Below are positions 9,326 to 17,637 of a stretch of 53,046 nucleotides of DNA, piece by piece. The stretch spans positions 1 to 53,046 of the forward strand of contig JAHJEG010000034.1 of the NCBI GenBank assembly GCA_018825665.1, in the 5' to 3' direction. Source of the DNA: a bacterium (GTDB taxonomy: Bacteria > Campylobacterota > Campylobacteria > Campylobacterales > Sulfurimonadaceae). Every line of letters starts with the position of its first letter. The stretch's first letter is position 1. The notes beneath the pieces were generated by a model. It saw only the letters and a program-made list of their open reading frames with translations. It did not search any database and had not been told where the DNA came from. Made by a program: the position numbers and the translations under genes.

Positions 9326-9538
9326 CTACAGCAACTCTTCAGCAATTTTTTCTGATAAAGCCTGTAGATTTATTTTATATTCGCCCGATTCCAAAGATTC
9401 TTTTATCTTCTCGATCTTGCTCATATCACCTTGTTTTGAGACACTTGTTTTCGCCTCAGATTTTTGAGCCTCTTTTGATTCTCCAAAGTTACTGGCGTAC
9501 GCACTTCGTATCGCCGAACTGTTTGTCTGTGAAATCAT
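9326..9538 (-). CDS. flgM: Anti-sigma28 factor FlgM
   Basis: 70 aa. The disordered N-terminal half and the C-terminal helices (KIEKIKESLESGEYKINLQALSEKIAEELL) fit FlgM: the KI..IK..I..GEY.I....LAEKI pattern binds and inhibits FliA (sigma28). In Campylobacterota FlgM is short, as here. FlgM leaves the cell or is titrated when the hook is complete, freeing sigma28. It has a strong ribosome site (AAGGATAT before ATG) and its own sigma28-type promoter just upstream, giving an autoregulatory loop with the flgN-like gene and flgK behind it. Confidence 0.88.
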   Translation of the reverse strand: MISQTNSSAIRSAYASNFGESKEAQKSEAKTSVSKQGDMSKIEKIKESLESGEYKINLQALSEKIAEELL

Positions 9539-9579
9539 AATATATCCTTCTTCTCACATAGTTTTTTCATCATACAGAC

Positions 9580-9605
9580 ATATCGGCACAAATGTGAAAA
9601 TCTTA
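9580..9605 (-). promoter_or_regulatory. Sigma28 (FliA) type promoter for flgM-flgN-flgK
   Basis: On the minus strand TAAGATTT (9605-9598) is followed after 10 bases by GCCGATAT (9587-9580). This is close to the enterobacterial FliA consensus TAAAGTTT-N11-GCCGATAA and to the CGATWT -10 known in Campylobacter and Helicobacter. The expected start point is about 35 bases ahead of the flgM ATG. Confidence 0.75.
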
Positions 9606-9649
9606 ACTTTTTTCCAAGAAAACTTTGTGCTTTACTAAGCGTATATTTG

Positions 9650-9955
9650 CTACTTTTGACTCAAATAATCATAAAGCATTTGCGAAAATCCAAATCCTCC
9701 CGCACTTGCTTTTGCGAGCTCGTCACGGTACATGGATTTGTATATTTTATCACCCGGGTCATTTGACTGCGAAAAAAGATTCTTTTCATCTTTCATAGCG
9801 TTATCCATAAGCATTTTCAGTATCACGGATTCAAAAGCATCGGTTTGTTCTCTAAGCTGTGCATTTTCAGCTTTTGGATCTATCTTTGGCAGAGTGTGCT
9901 GCTGTGACAGGCTATAATCATTTATATTTAAAGACCCGATTGCATTGTAACTCAT
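9650..9955 (-). CDS. flgJ: FlgJ rod-binding (N-terminal) domain protein
   Basis: 101 aa with the rod-binding core LREQTDAFESVILKMLMDNAMKDEKNLF and YKSMYRDELAKASAGGFGFSQMLYDYL. It is the N-terminal scaffold of FlgJ only; the muramidase half found in enterobacteria is absent, as is usual in Campylobacterota, so wall hydrolysis must be done by another enzyme. Its ATG overlaps the flgI stop by one base (TAATG), coupling it to the P-ring gene. Confidence 0.88.
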   Translation of the reverse strand: MSYNAIGSLNINDYSLSQQHTLPKIDPKAENAQLREQTDAFESVILKMLMDNAMKDEKNLFSQSNDPGDKIYKSMYRDELAKASAGGFGFSQMLYDYLSQK

Positions 9956-11001
9956 TAGATTACCTCCAAATCAGCAGATATGCTTCCTGCACTTTTCATA
10001 GCTTCCAAAATTGATATAATGTCTTTTGGAGTCGCCCCGAGTTTTTGCAAAGAACGAACCAAGTTTGCAACCGTTGTCGTCCCCTCTTTTGTATACAGCT
10101 CATTTTCATTCAAGCCTATTACCAAGCTTTCATCGACCACCATTGAGCCGACAGGCTGGTCTGGAGTCTGTTGTTCTTTGATCTTTATGGTAATGTCGCC
10201 ATGTGTCATAATAATCGGTTTTACTTCTATTCCTACTCCAGCAATAATAGTTCCCGTTCTCTCATTGATGATAATTTTGCTTTTTGGTTTATAGTCAATA
10301 TCTATATGTTGAATCTCAGCCAAAAACTCTATCATCGATTTATTCTCAGGTCTTTTTAGCTTTACCGTTCGTGGGTCCATAGCAACTGCGACCTGAGTGT
10401 TATAAAAACTGTTAACTGCTTTTTGAACCGCAACGCTGTTTTTAAAATTTGATTCCTTGAGGGATAAACTCGCATATTCTTGGTGATATAGATCTATATT
10501 TATCTCTCTCTCAACGAAACCGCCATCAAACACTACACCCGTAGTCGGATGTGATTCACTGCCCGCACCTCTTTCATTACGTCCGCCTATACTTATGGAA
10601 CCCTGGGCAAGTGCGTAGATTTTTCCATCAACCCCTTTGAGCGGAGTCATAAGGAGTGTCCCGCCCTCAAGTGATTTTGCGTCGCCTATGGAAGAGACGA
10701 TGACATTAAACTTATCACCCTGTCTGGCGAAGGGCTTTAAATTTGCAGTTACGACAACAGCTGCAACATTTTTTGATTTTATATCTGTCGGCGTCATATC
10801 TATATTCATAGATTTAAGCATATTGGCGATTGATTGAAGAGTGAATTTCGATGTTGTGCCGTCACCTGTCTTTTTGAGACCCACAACAAGAGAGTAGCCG
10901 ATAATCTGATTCTCACGCACCCCGACTATGTTGGCTACGTCAGTTATTTTTGTCGCATAGACTGTAGTACAAACGAGCAAAAAGAGTATAATATTTTTCA
11001 T
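9955..11001 (-). CDS. flgI: Flagellar P-ring protein
   Basis: 348 aa from the ATG at 11001, chosen over the adjacent GTG because AAGGA then sits 6 bases upstream. A signal peptide (MKNIILFLLVCTTVYATKI) leads into the conserved DVANIVGVRENQIIGYSLVVGLKKTGDG. The ending (NLVRSLQKLGATPKDIISILEAMKSAGSISADLEVI) is typical. FlgI builds the bushing around the rod in the peptidoglycan. It lies 36 bases after rsmD, and flgJ follows with a one-base overlap. Confidence 0.97.
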   Translation of the reverse strand: MKNIILFLLVCTTVYATKITDVANIVGVRENQIIGYSLVVGLKKTGDGTTSKFTLQSIANMLKSMNIDMTPTDIKSKNVAAVVVTANLKPFARQGDKFNVIVSSIGDAKSLEGGTLLMTPLKGVDGKIYALAQGSISIGGRNERGAGSESHPTTGVVFDGGFVEREINIDLYHQEYASLSLKESNFKNSVAVQKAVNSFYNTQVAVAMDPRTVKLKRPENKSMIEFLAEIQHIDIDYKPKSKIIINERTGTIIAGVGIEVKPIIMTHGDITIKIKEQQTPDQPVGSMVVDESLVIGLNENELYTKEGTTTVANLVRSLQKLGATPKDIISILEAMKSAGSISADLEVI

Positions 11002-11037
11002 CACCGTTCCTTAATTGTATTAAGAAACTAGCAATTA

Positions 11038-11637
11038 TCATTCCACTTCATCAGCCTTTAAATACGTCAATGTGGTATTCCCGAATTTTTTGGATTTAAG
11101 CAGCTTGAATTCACCTATGGCATCCGGTATTTCAAGTCCGCTCATATGTTCTATAATTATTAACTTTACTATCTCTTTGGGCAAGGATCCGATCAGAGCA
11201 ATCATACTCTCATAAATATCCTCCATCCCTTCTCTGATGCTAAAGGGCGGATCTATATAAAAATATGCCTCTTCCTTGTTTTTTTTAAGATATGAAATAA
11301 CAGCTTTTATATTGGAGAAACTGTCTCCGCTGAACACCTGGCAGGAGCTTGGATCTGTGAAGGATATATTCTCTTTTAAAATCTTGAGCGCATCCCTGTC
11401 TTTTTCCATAAAGAGTATCTCTTTTGCTCCCCGGCTCAATGCTTCAAGACCTATAGAGCCGCTTCCTGAAAACACTTCTACAAAGCTTGCATCTATTATT
11501 TCAAACTGAATCGTATTAAAAAAAGATTCCAGCACTATGTTTTTTGAGCTTCTTGTTGTCGTCTTTGAAGGAAGAGTCAGGATTTTGCCTTTATACTTTC
11601 CCGATACTATTTTCTTTGTTATATTTTTACTTTTCAT
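11038..11637 (-). CDS. rsmD: 16S rRNA m2G966 methyltransferase RsmD
   Basis: 199 aa. The SAM-binding motif FVEVFSGSGSIGLEALSRGA and the catalytic YIDPPF (an (N/D)PPY/F motif of N2-guanine methylases) identify RsmD, which methylates G966 of 16S rRNA in the assembled 30S subunit. The N-terminal KIVSGKYKGKIL is the family opening. Its start overlaps the end of the upstream unknown gene by 11 bases, and flgI follows, so it is carried in the flgIJ operon by position rather than by function. Confidence 0.94.
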   Translation of the reverse strand: MKSKNITKKIVSGKYKGKILTLPSKTTTRSSKNIVLESFFNTIQFEIIDASFVEVFSGSGSIGLEALSRGAKEILFMEKDRDALKILKENISFTDPSSCQVFSGDSFSNIKAVISYLKKNKEEAYFYIDPPFSIREGMEDIYESMIALIGSLPKEIVKLIIIEHMSGLEIPDAIGEFKLLKSKKFGNTTLTYLKADEVE

Positions 11638-11998
11638 AAAATGCTCTCACAGCCTTTAAAATATTTTCCTGATATTCTGATGTTAAAAGTTCTATCCTCT
11701 TTTGCAAAATATCAAAGCTCGGCTCTTCTGTCGTTTCAACGCCCATCTCTTCTACTAAATCTTTATGCGCCATATTCTGATATTTTTTTTCCAGAGCCAA
11801 AATAAGTTGGGATTTTGAAAAGGGTTTTACCAAATCTGATGTTTTATTGCCGGAGATATAAAAACACCTCTCATCATTCATACACTCTACGTCCCGTACG
11901 ATAATGTCACACTGCTTTGCAGAGCTTAAATAGCGGGACAAAAAAATCTCTAAAGATTTTTGCAGTAACGGAGATTTGCACTCAACGGCTACTTTCAT
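11627..11998 (-). CDS. Unknown 123-aa protein upstream of rsmD
   Basis: I do not recognise it. The start at 11998 (MKVAVECKS) is favoured over an upstream ATG because AGGATT precedes it. It has no signal or membrane segment; an alpha/beta N-terminal half (VAVECKSPLLQKSLEIFLSRYL, CDIIVRD) somewhat recalls a receiver-like fold without its phosphorylation site, and the rest is helical. It heads the rsmD-flgI-flgJ run. A TGT-TATACT extended -10 lies about 45 bases upstream. Confidence 0.75.
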   Translation of the reverse strand: MKVAVECKSPLLQKSLEIFLSRYLSSAKQCDIIVRDVECMNDERCFYISGNKTSDLVKPFSKSQLILALEKKYQNMAHKDLVEEMGVETTEEPSFDILQKRIELLTSEYQENILKAVRAFYEK

Positions 11999-12109
11999 GA
12001 CAATCCTTATATTTGTAAATAACATCTATTTCATAATGTGGAAGTATAACACATCAGCCGGGACATACAAAATAGAAGAACTATACCTCGCAAAACGCAC
12101 TAGGTTGTT

Positions 12110-14071
12110 CTAAAAGCTCTTCGCTGATTTTTCCAAAGCGGTTAATGGCTCCGACCTCTCCGGATGCTGGGTATCAAAAACGACATATTTGTTTTTTCCG
12201 GATAATTTTGCCTGATACATCGCCTGGTCTGCCTGCCTGATTATCTGGTCTGCATCCAAATCAGTTTTTTGAGGATAAAACGTCACCCCTATACTCGCCG
12301 ATACATTTACGCAAAACTCATGTATCTGAATCGGTTTTGAGACGGTTTCAAGCATGCGCATCAAAAAGGAGTCTATAGATGCTTTTCCTGGAATGTCAAT
12401 CAGGAGTGCTACAAATTCATCCCCGCCTATGCGAGAGAGAGTATCCCCCTGGCGCAGCAGATAACTCATATCTTTTGCCAGCACAATAAGCAGTTCATCT
12501 CCCGCATCATGCCCAAAACTGTCATTGACATTTTTAAAACCGTCCAGATCAATATAAACGACCGCTATCTGTTGTCCCCTTCTTAGCGTCTGAGTCATTG
12601 CCTGATGCATGCGGTCGGAAAACAAAACACGGTTGGGCAAGCCTGTCAATGCGTCATAATGCGCGATATGTTCAAGCCGTTCCTGCTGTTGTTTTTGAAG
12701 TGTTATATCCGTAAATATAGCAACATAATTCTGAACTACATTTTTTTCATCATAGACTGCACTGATTGTTAGATTTTCTGCATACTCTCGTCCATCCTTG
12801 CTTTTATTCCATAATTCCCCCTGCCAAAAAGCATCATTTTGGAGATGATCCCACAGATCATTATAAAAATTTTCATCATTGCGTCCAGACTGCAGTATAT
12901 TTGGATTTTTGCCAAGTACCTCAGCCCGCGAATATCCGGTTATTTGTACAAAAGCTTCGTTTACATCCACAATAGTATTATTCGTATCTGTAATGATGAT
13001 TCCCTCAAGGGCATATGTAAATACACTTGCCAGGAGCTTGAGCCTGTCTTGTGATTTTTTACGCTGCGTAATATCTCTAACAAGCGCAAGGATAAAGCCT
13101 CTGCCGTAATACTCTACATAGTTTGCATTAATCTCAACCGGAAAAATCGTGCCGTTTTTATGCTTATGTGTGGTTGTAAAGATTGAAGAACCTTTCTCTT
13201 GTATCTCTTTCCAGTGCCTTGGGTTTTCTTCTTTTTTATAATTGGGGTCGATATCATAGATTCCCATAGTCAGTATTTCTTCTCTTGTATAGCCAAGTTG
13301 CCGTACTGAAGCATTACTGATATATTGGATATGTCCGTGTTCATCGCTTAGATAAATGGCATCATCGATATTGTCCAGGGCATATTTGACAAGATGTAGT
13401 TCTTCTTGAGCTTTTTTAGACTCTGTCGTATCCCTTCCTGAGCATAAAACACCCCGTATCTCATCATTTTCATCTTTGATATACTCATTGTTCCACTCTA
13501 TGAACCTAACACTGCCGTCCTTAAAAAGCAGCTCATTTTCATATGTCTGATGTGCTTGTATTTTTCCGGCTACAATCTCTTGAAAAGTTTTATACACGGC
13601 ATCGCGGACATCTTCGGGCAGATAAATCTCAAACCAATTTTGCCCGACTAGCATATTCTCCGACTCATATCCCAAGGCTCGGCAAAGCTCTTTATTTGCC
13701 AGCATAATATTGCCCCGAAGATCCAGCGCCACTATCAAAGTACCTGTAATATCCAGATATTGGCGTGCGCGCTCTTCTTCGAGTCGCAGCTTCTCTTTGG
13801 TTTTGTTCTGAGATACCAGTATCTTGTACTTGCCTTCTTGCAATTCCTGAAGATACTTTATAAGAAAAGCTGTGAATACAAAAAATATAAAAGCTTCTGT
13901 TGCAGGTATCACCAAACCCGCTATGACAAGCTTCTCATCAAAAAAACTGCCACCCGTCCAATAGCTTTGAACCATCATCAATATCTGGGCAAAAAGCACG
14001 GATATTAAAGTCAAAACTATTACAAAAGGCCAGAACCCGTGTCTGGATAAAAAGGTGATGAGTTTATTCAT
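12110..14071 (-). CDS. Membrane-bound triple-PAS diguanylate cyclase
   Basis: 653 aa: two N-terminal membrane helices (about 15-37 and 50-72), three PAS domains (about 105-220, 225-340, 345-460) and a GGDEF domain (about 475-640). The catalytic loop is GGDEF (549-553) and the product-inhibition I-site RQGD (540-543) sits exactly five residues ahead, so it should make c-di-GMP and be feedback-inhibited. The PAS domains sense an unknown cue. It follows the DnaQ-like gene by 48 bases. No EAL domain is present. The family call is sure; the signal is unknown. Confidence 0.94.
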   Translation of the reverse strand: MNKLITFLSRHGFWPFVIVLTLISVLFAQILMMVQSYWTGGSFFDEKLVIAGLVIPATEAFIFFVFTAFLIKYLQELQEGKYKILVSQNKTKEKLRLEEERARQYLDITGTLIVALDLRGNIMLANKELCRALGYESENMLVGQNWFEIYLPEDVRDAVYKTFQEIVAGKIQAHQTYENELLFKDGSVRFIEWNNEYIKDENDEIRGVLCSGRDTTESKKAQEELHLVKYALDNIDDAIYLSDEHGHIQYISNASVRQLGYTREEILTMGIYDIDPNYKKEENPRHWKEIQEKGSSIFTTTHKHKNGTIFPVEINANYVEYYGRGFILALVRDITQRKKSQDRLKLLASVFTYALEGIIITDTNNTIVDVNEAFVQITGYSRAEVLGKNPNILQSGRNDENFYNDLWDHLQNDAFWQGELWNKSKDGREYAENLTISAVYDEKNVVQNYVAIFTDITLQKQQQERLEHIAHYDALTGLPNRVLFSDRMHQAMTQTLRRGQQIAVVYIDLDGFKNVNDSFGHDAGDELLIVLAKDMSYLLRQGDTLSRIGGDEFVALLIDIPGKASIDSFLMRMLETVSKPIQIHEFCVNVSASIGVTFYPQKTDLDADQIIRQADQAMYQAKLSGKNKYVVFDTQHPERSEPLTALEKSAKSF

Positions 14072-14119
14072 GCCCTGATTGTACAGCAGTAATTGTAAAA
14101 ATTAAATTTTTTTAAAAAT

Positions 14120-14842
14120 CTAATTCTCTCCGTAAAGATAATAGGCAAGCGTATAGCGCAGGTCTTCATCCAGATCTTTGACAGTAGACAACATCCATTC
14201 GGGATATCCCCGCTCTGATATACAGATCTCTTCAATATATCTTCCTGCATATTTTCCAAATTCAAATTTTTGCATCAGGACATTTTTTAAACTCAAAGAG
14301 CACATCTGCTCTTTTGTGGCTGATTGAGCTAAAGAGGAATATAAAGTCTTTACGAATAAAGCATTGCTGAGTGCATTACCCGGGAGTAAATCATTTGTAA
14401 TTCCACATGCCGAAGCTTCTTGTTTTTCATCCGCATAAAGCTTAAGCTCATATCTTAAAAACTGCAAAGAGAAAGCTTCACATTCGGGGATGAGATGTTT
14501 CGTAACCCTTAGCGTATCGATACTTTTTCCGTAAAACTCAAATCCACATGCCAAAAGCTTTTGCAAATCAAATTGTACATTATGCGCGATGATGGTTGTA
14601 GATTCATTGTTGAACTCCTGCAAATATCTATATGCTTCACACTCTTTGATATTTGGCTTGTCCTTTATCATCTCATTCGTTATATGATGTATACTCGAAG
14701 CTTTGGGAGATATCTTTTTGCCTTCGTTTACCAGGTCATATTTTACGGTGATCTCCCCGTCATCGACTGCTATGAGCCCAATAGAGCAGATCTTATCCTC
14801 CTCCTGCAAGCCTGTTGTTTGCAGATCTAAGAAAATCAGCAT
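14120..14842 (-). CDS. DnaQ-like DEDD exonuclease fold with degenerate active site, plus C-terminal DUF3820-like domain
   Basis: The start at 14842 (MLIFLDLQTTG) overlaps the upstream gene by 7 bases and gives 240 aa. The N-terminal part is a 3'-5' exonuclease fold. The first motif reads DLQTTG instead of D-x-E-T-T-G (Gln8 for the metal-binding Glu). Motif II HNVQFD (His87, Asp92) is kept. The third, normally H-x4-D, reads GNALSN (155-160), losing both the general-base His and the Asp. The C-terminal FGKYAGRYIEEI...GYPEWML matches the short DUF3820 module often fused to such nucleases. I infer a non-catalytic nucleic-acid-binding protein. Confidence 0.8.
   Translation of the reverse strand: MLIFLDLQTTGLQEEDKICSIGLIAVDDGEITVKYDLVNEGKKISPKASSIHHITNEMIKDKPNIKECEAYRYLQEFNNESTTIIAHNVQFDLQKLLACGFEFYGKSIDTLRVTKHLIPECEAFSLQFLRYELKLYADEKQEASACGITNDLLPGNALSNALFVKTLYSSLAQSATKEQMCSLSLKNVLMQKFEFGKYAGRYIEEICISERGYPEWMLSTVKDLDEDLRYTLAYYLYGEN
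14401..14411 (+). repeat. Uptake-sequence-like 11-mer TTCCACATGCC
   Basis: Exact copy inside the DnaQ-like gene, where it is read in antisense as Ala-Cys-Gly. A one-mismatch copy lies at 14542-14552 in the same gene. Confidence 0.75.
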
Positions 14843-15396
14843 TTGACAACCTTGACTCTCTTGCATCTTGAACCAAAAAGTATAAAGGAGAAATACGCGC
14901 TTAAGAGGACAAAAGCGATAAGCCAGTATATACTGAACCATTCAAAGACACCGCTATAATCTGTAAATAAATATGTAAGGGCCAGGGCTACAATCATCAT
15001 AGCTCCAACCAGCCAAATCATAAGCATAAACCATCTTCGCCATACTTTTACAAGGTCGCCGTATCCAATCACATCCAACTCTTGGCTGCTTCCCTGGCGT
15101 TTTGATTCATTTGCACATGCCAGAAGTTTCAGCTCATACCCGGATATACAGTCATTAAATATATACTTAAGCCTTCTAAAAAGGGCAATCAAAAGTGAAA
15201 TGCTCCAGCTTATGGGAAACCAAAATTGAAACACTTCCAATAATGCGGAGTATACCTCACCGGATAAACTTGCACCGCCCTGATTGAAATATATAAGAGC
15301 CGTAATCAATAAAGAGATTCCACATGCCAGAAGAATACTGCTTAGTGCAACGCCCGCTACCCATTTCAGCCATAATAAAAAATAAAACCTTCTCAT
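14836..15396 (-). CDS. Unknown four-helix inner-membrane protein
   Basis: 186 aa with about four hydrophobic segments (roughly 12-35, 50-68, 122-145, 158-178) and a soluble middle loop (75-120). I recognise no family. The C-terminus is basic (SRCKRVKVVKC), which predicts a cytoplasmic tail. It overlaps the gene upstream by 4 bases and the DnaQ-like gene downstream by 7 bases, so the three are translated as a coupled set. Two copies of the uptake-like motif (15111, 15318) fall inside it and code Ala-Cys pairs within or next to hydrophobic stretches. Confidence 0.75.
   Translation of the reverse strand: MRRFYFLLWLKWVAGVALSSILLACGISLLITALIYFNQGGASLSGEVYSALLEVFQFWFPISWSISLLIALFRRLKYIFNDCISGYELKLLACANESKRQGSSQELDVIGYGDLVKVWRRWFMLMIWLVGAMMIVALALTYLFTDYSGVFEWFSIYWLIAFVLLSAYFSFILFGSRCKRVKVVKC
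15318..15328 (+). repeat. Uptake-sequence-like 11-mer TTCCACATGCC
   Basis: Exact copy inside the membrane-protein gene. A one-mismatch copy (TTGCACATGCC) lies 200 bases away at 15111-15121. Confidence 0.75.
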
Positions 15397-15821
15397 GTTT
15401 TTTTGTTAAACACCTCAAGCATCTCATAGTAGTGTTCAAGCGTTATGAAACTTTTTTCAAATCTGTACCGTATAATAAACTCAACGACCTTGTCTTTGAG
15501 TTCACCCTCTACATTTTCGGCTCTGCCGTAATATGCAAGCGATATGTTTTTACTTTTTACTGCGGCATCTTTGTCATAGGCGATTGCCAGGACCTGTAGG
15601 TATTTCCCTTTTTTGATCTCACCAAGATTTTCGCTCAGCAGTGAGGCACCCGAGAGATTGATGGCCTTAAATTCAAAAAGTCCAGAAAAATCTTCTACCT
15701 TTTTATTGATTCCGATTTCAGTATATAATTTTTTCAATATCGCAATATTATCTTTTCTAGCCATCTCATAACTAGAGATTTTATTTGTCAAATCTTTCAA
15801 TCTATCTAAGGCTGAACTCAT
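15393..15821 (-). CDS. Unknown 142-aa soluble protein
   Basis: The start at 15821 (MSSALDRLKDLTNKI) is chosen because AGGA lies 9 bases before it; the upstream extension would run into the murA promoter region. The protein is helical at both ends, with an alpha/beta centre (YLQVLAIAYDKDAAVKSKNISLAYYG). No known domain, signal or membrane segment is evident. It heads the three-gene overlapping set leading to the DnaQ-like gene and is divergent from murA. Confidence 0.75.
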   Translation of the reverse strand: MSSALDRLKDLTNKISSYEMARKDNIAILKKLYTEIGINKKVEDFSGLFEFKAINLSGASLLSENLGEIKKGKYLQVLAIAYDKDAAVKSKNISLAYYGRAENVEGELKDKVVEFIIRYRFEKSFITLEHYYEMLEVFNKKT

Positions 15822-15908
15822 TATAATTCCTAAATCTGCATTGGCAAAAGTATATCGTAAAAAGGGTTGTTTTAAAAAAGGCATGTGCTAACTCTTAGGA
15901 AAAAAAGC

Positions 15909-15914
15909 TATAAT
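15909..15914 (+). promoter_or_regulatory. -10 box of murA
   Basis: TATAAT in the 124-base gap between divergent genes, 31 bases ahead of the murA ATG. No convincing -35 is seen 17 bases upstream. Confidence 0.5.
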
Positions 15915-15945
15915 ACATAAATTAAATAAGCTTCAAAAGAGACTG

Positions 15946-17208
15946 ATGGATTACTTAAAGATACAAGGGATTGACTCCCTAAATGGAACTATACAAATCT
16001 CCGGTGCGAAAAATGCATCCTTACCGCTTATCGCTATGACTATACTTGCAAAGAACAAAGTCAGTTTAAAGAATTTGCCCCATGTTGCAGATATAAACAC
16101 TCTTTTAAAACTGCTTTCAAATCTTGGTGCCGTGTGCACAACAGATGAGACGAGTACGATTATAGACACTTCAACACTCAACCAAACAAAAGCAACCTAC
16201 GATATCGTAAAGACGATGAGAGCCTCTATTTTGGTCCTTGGCCCGATATTAGCCAGATTTGGACACTGCGAGGTGTCTCTGCCGGGCGGGTGTGCAATAG
16301 GGCAAAGACCGATTGATCTGCATCTCAAAGCACTCGAACATATGGGAGCAAAAATAGACATCAAATCAGGATATGTTCAGGCCACCGCTCCAAACGGACT
16401 CAAGGGGTGTGAGATTATTTTTGACAAAATCACCGTAACGGGTACTGCAAATATCGTTATGGCCGCGGCTCTCGCCGATGGAGCCACAACTATTACAAAT
16501 GCAGCCAGAGAACCCGAAGTGGTTCAGCTCTGCGAAGTCTTAAACAACAGCGGCGTGACGATCGAGGGGATAGGAACGGCTGTTATCACCGTCCACGGAA
16601 CAAACGGCAAACTTATAAATATAGATGAATTTTCTATCATACCAGACCGTATTGAAGCCGGAACATATCTTTGTGCGGGAGCGATTACAAATTCCGAGCT
16701 CACTCTAAAAAACGTGAATGCAAAACACCTCGGTGCAGTTTTATCCAAGCTTGAAGAGATGGGAAACAAATTTACAATCACGCCCGATACCATCACCATC
16801 CATCCCACGGCCAACCTAAAACCTGTAAAAATCATCACCCAGGAATACCCGGCATTCCCGACAGATATGCAGGCGCAGTTCTTGGCTCTTGCCACGCAGG
16901 CCCACGGCGTGTCTATCATCGAAGAAAGACTCTTTGAAAACAGATTTATGCATGTCAGTGAACTTCAGAGGATGGGTGCCGATATAACTCTTAACGGGCA
17001 TGTCGCTACGGTAAACGGAAAAAATGAGCTCAGTGGAACAGATGTGATGGCTACAGACCTAAGAGCTTCAAGTGCTTTGGTCCTGGCTGCTTTGGTCGCT
17101 GATGGAGAAACGGATATACACCGTATCTATCACCTTGACCGAGGCTATGATTCATTGGAGAAAAAGCTCCAGGCTGTGGGAGCCACCATACAAAGACTCA
17201 AAGAGTAG
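15946..17208 (+). CDS. murA: UDP-N-acetylglucosamine 1-carboxyvinyltransferase
   Basis: 420 aa, full length. Transfers enolpyruvate from PEP to UDP-GlcNAc, the first committed step of peptidoglycan synthesis in the cytoplasm. Lys22 (SGAKNA) and the catalytic Cys116 ([14 protein letters not shown]) are present, so it should be sensitive to fosfomycin, unlike the Asp variants. The ending [11 protein letters not shown] is also typical. It is single and converges on hspR with 42 bases between stops. Confidence 0.97.
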   Translation: MDYLKIQGIDSLNGTIQISGAKNASLPLIAMTILAKNKVSLKNLPHVADINTLLKLLSNLGAVCTTDETSTIIDTSTLNQTKATYDIVKTMRASILVLGPILARFGHCEVSLPGGCAIGQRPIDLHLKALEHMGAKIDIKSGYVQATAPNGLKGCEIIFDKITVTGTANIVMAAALADGATTITNAAREPEVVQLCEVLNNSGVTIEGIGTAVITVHGTNGKLINIDEFSIIPDRIEAGTYLCAGAITNSELTLKNVNAKHLGAVLSKLEEMGNKFTITPDTITIHPTANLKPVKIITQEYPAFPTDMQAQFLALATQAHGVSIIEERLFENRFMHVSELQRMGADITLNGHVATVNGKNELSGTDVMATDLRASSALVLAALVADGETDIHRIYHLDRGYDSLEKKLQAVGATIQRLKE

Positions 17209-17250
17209 TCTCTTTAGTCCTTTGGGTGGACAAGCTTTAAGTACAACACT

Positions 17251-17628
17251 TTACTTTTTAAATATCACCATCTCATAAATACTTTTTTTAGTCACAAGTG
17301 CCTTATCCGGTGAGACCGAATGTGTGTTTTTTGCCTTTAAGACCTCATGTCTGAGTTCGGCAACCTCTTGTTCCATAAGATCGACATTCTCTTTAAGTCT
17401 CAAGATAATATCCACACCTGCCAAATTGACACCCAATTCACGAGTAAGTCTCAAAATAAGTTTGATTTTATCTATGTCTCTTTGGGAATATAGACGTATT
17501 CTTCCATTTGACCTGGAGGGACAGATAAGGTTCTCTCTTTCATATTGACGCAAAGTTTGAGGATGTATATCCAAGATCTTTGCCACTATGCTTATTAGAT
17601 ATACTGGTTCATCGTATTGGTGTATCAT
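17251..17628 (-). CDS. hspR: MerR-family heat-shock repressor HspR
   Basis: 125 aa. The N-terminal MerR helix-turn-helix reads PVYLISIVAKILDIHPQTLRQYERENLICPSR...IRLYSQRDIDKI, very close to HspR of Helicobacter and actinobacteria, and is followed by a coiled coil (EQEVAELRHEVLKA). HspR represses chaperone genes by binding HAIR inverted repeats and is released when chaperone is engaged. It follows cbpA by 9 bases, as in Helicobacter, so it is autoregulated through the operator upstream of cbpA. A second operator lies at clpB. Confidence 0.93.
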   Translation of the reverse strand: MIHQYDEPVYLISIVAKILDIHPQTLRQYERENLICPSRSNGRIRLYSQRDIDKIKLILRLTRELGVNLAGVDIILRLKENVDLMEQEVAELRHEVLKAKNTHSVSPDKALVTKKSIYEMVIFKK

Positions 17629-17637
17629 TTTAACTCC

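Noticed and set aside
12034-12046. AATGTGGAA near 12034 as an uptake motif
   Set aside because: Three mismatches.
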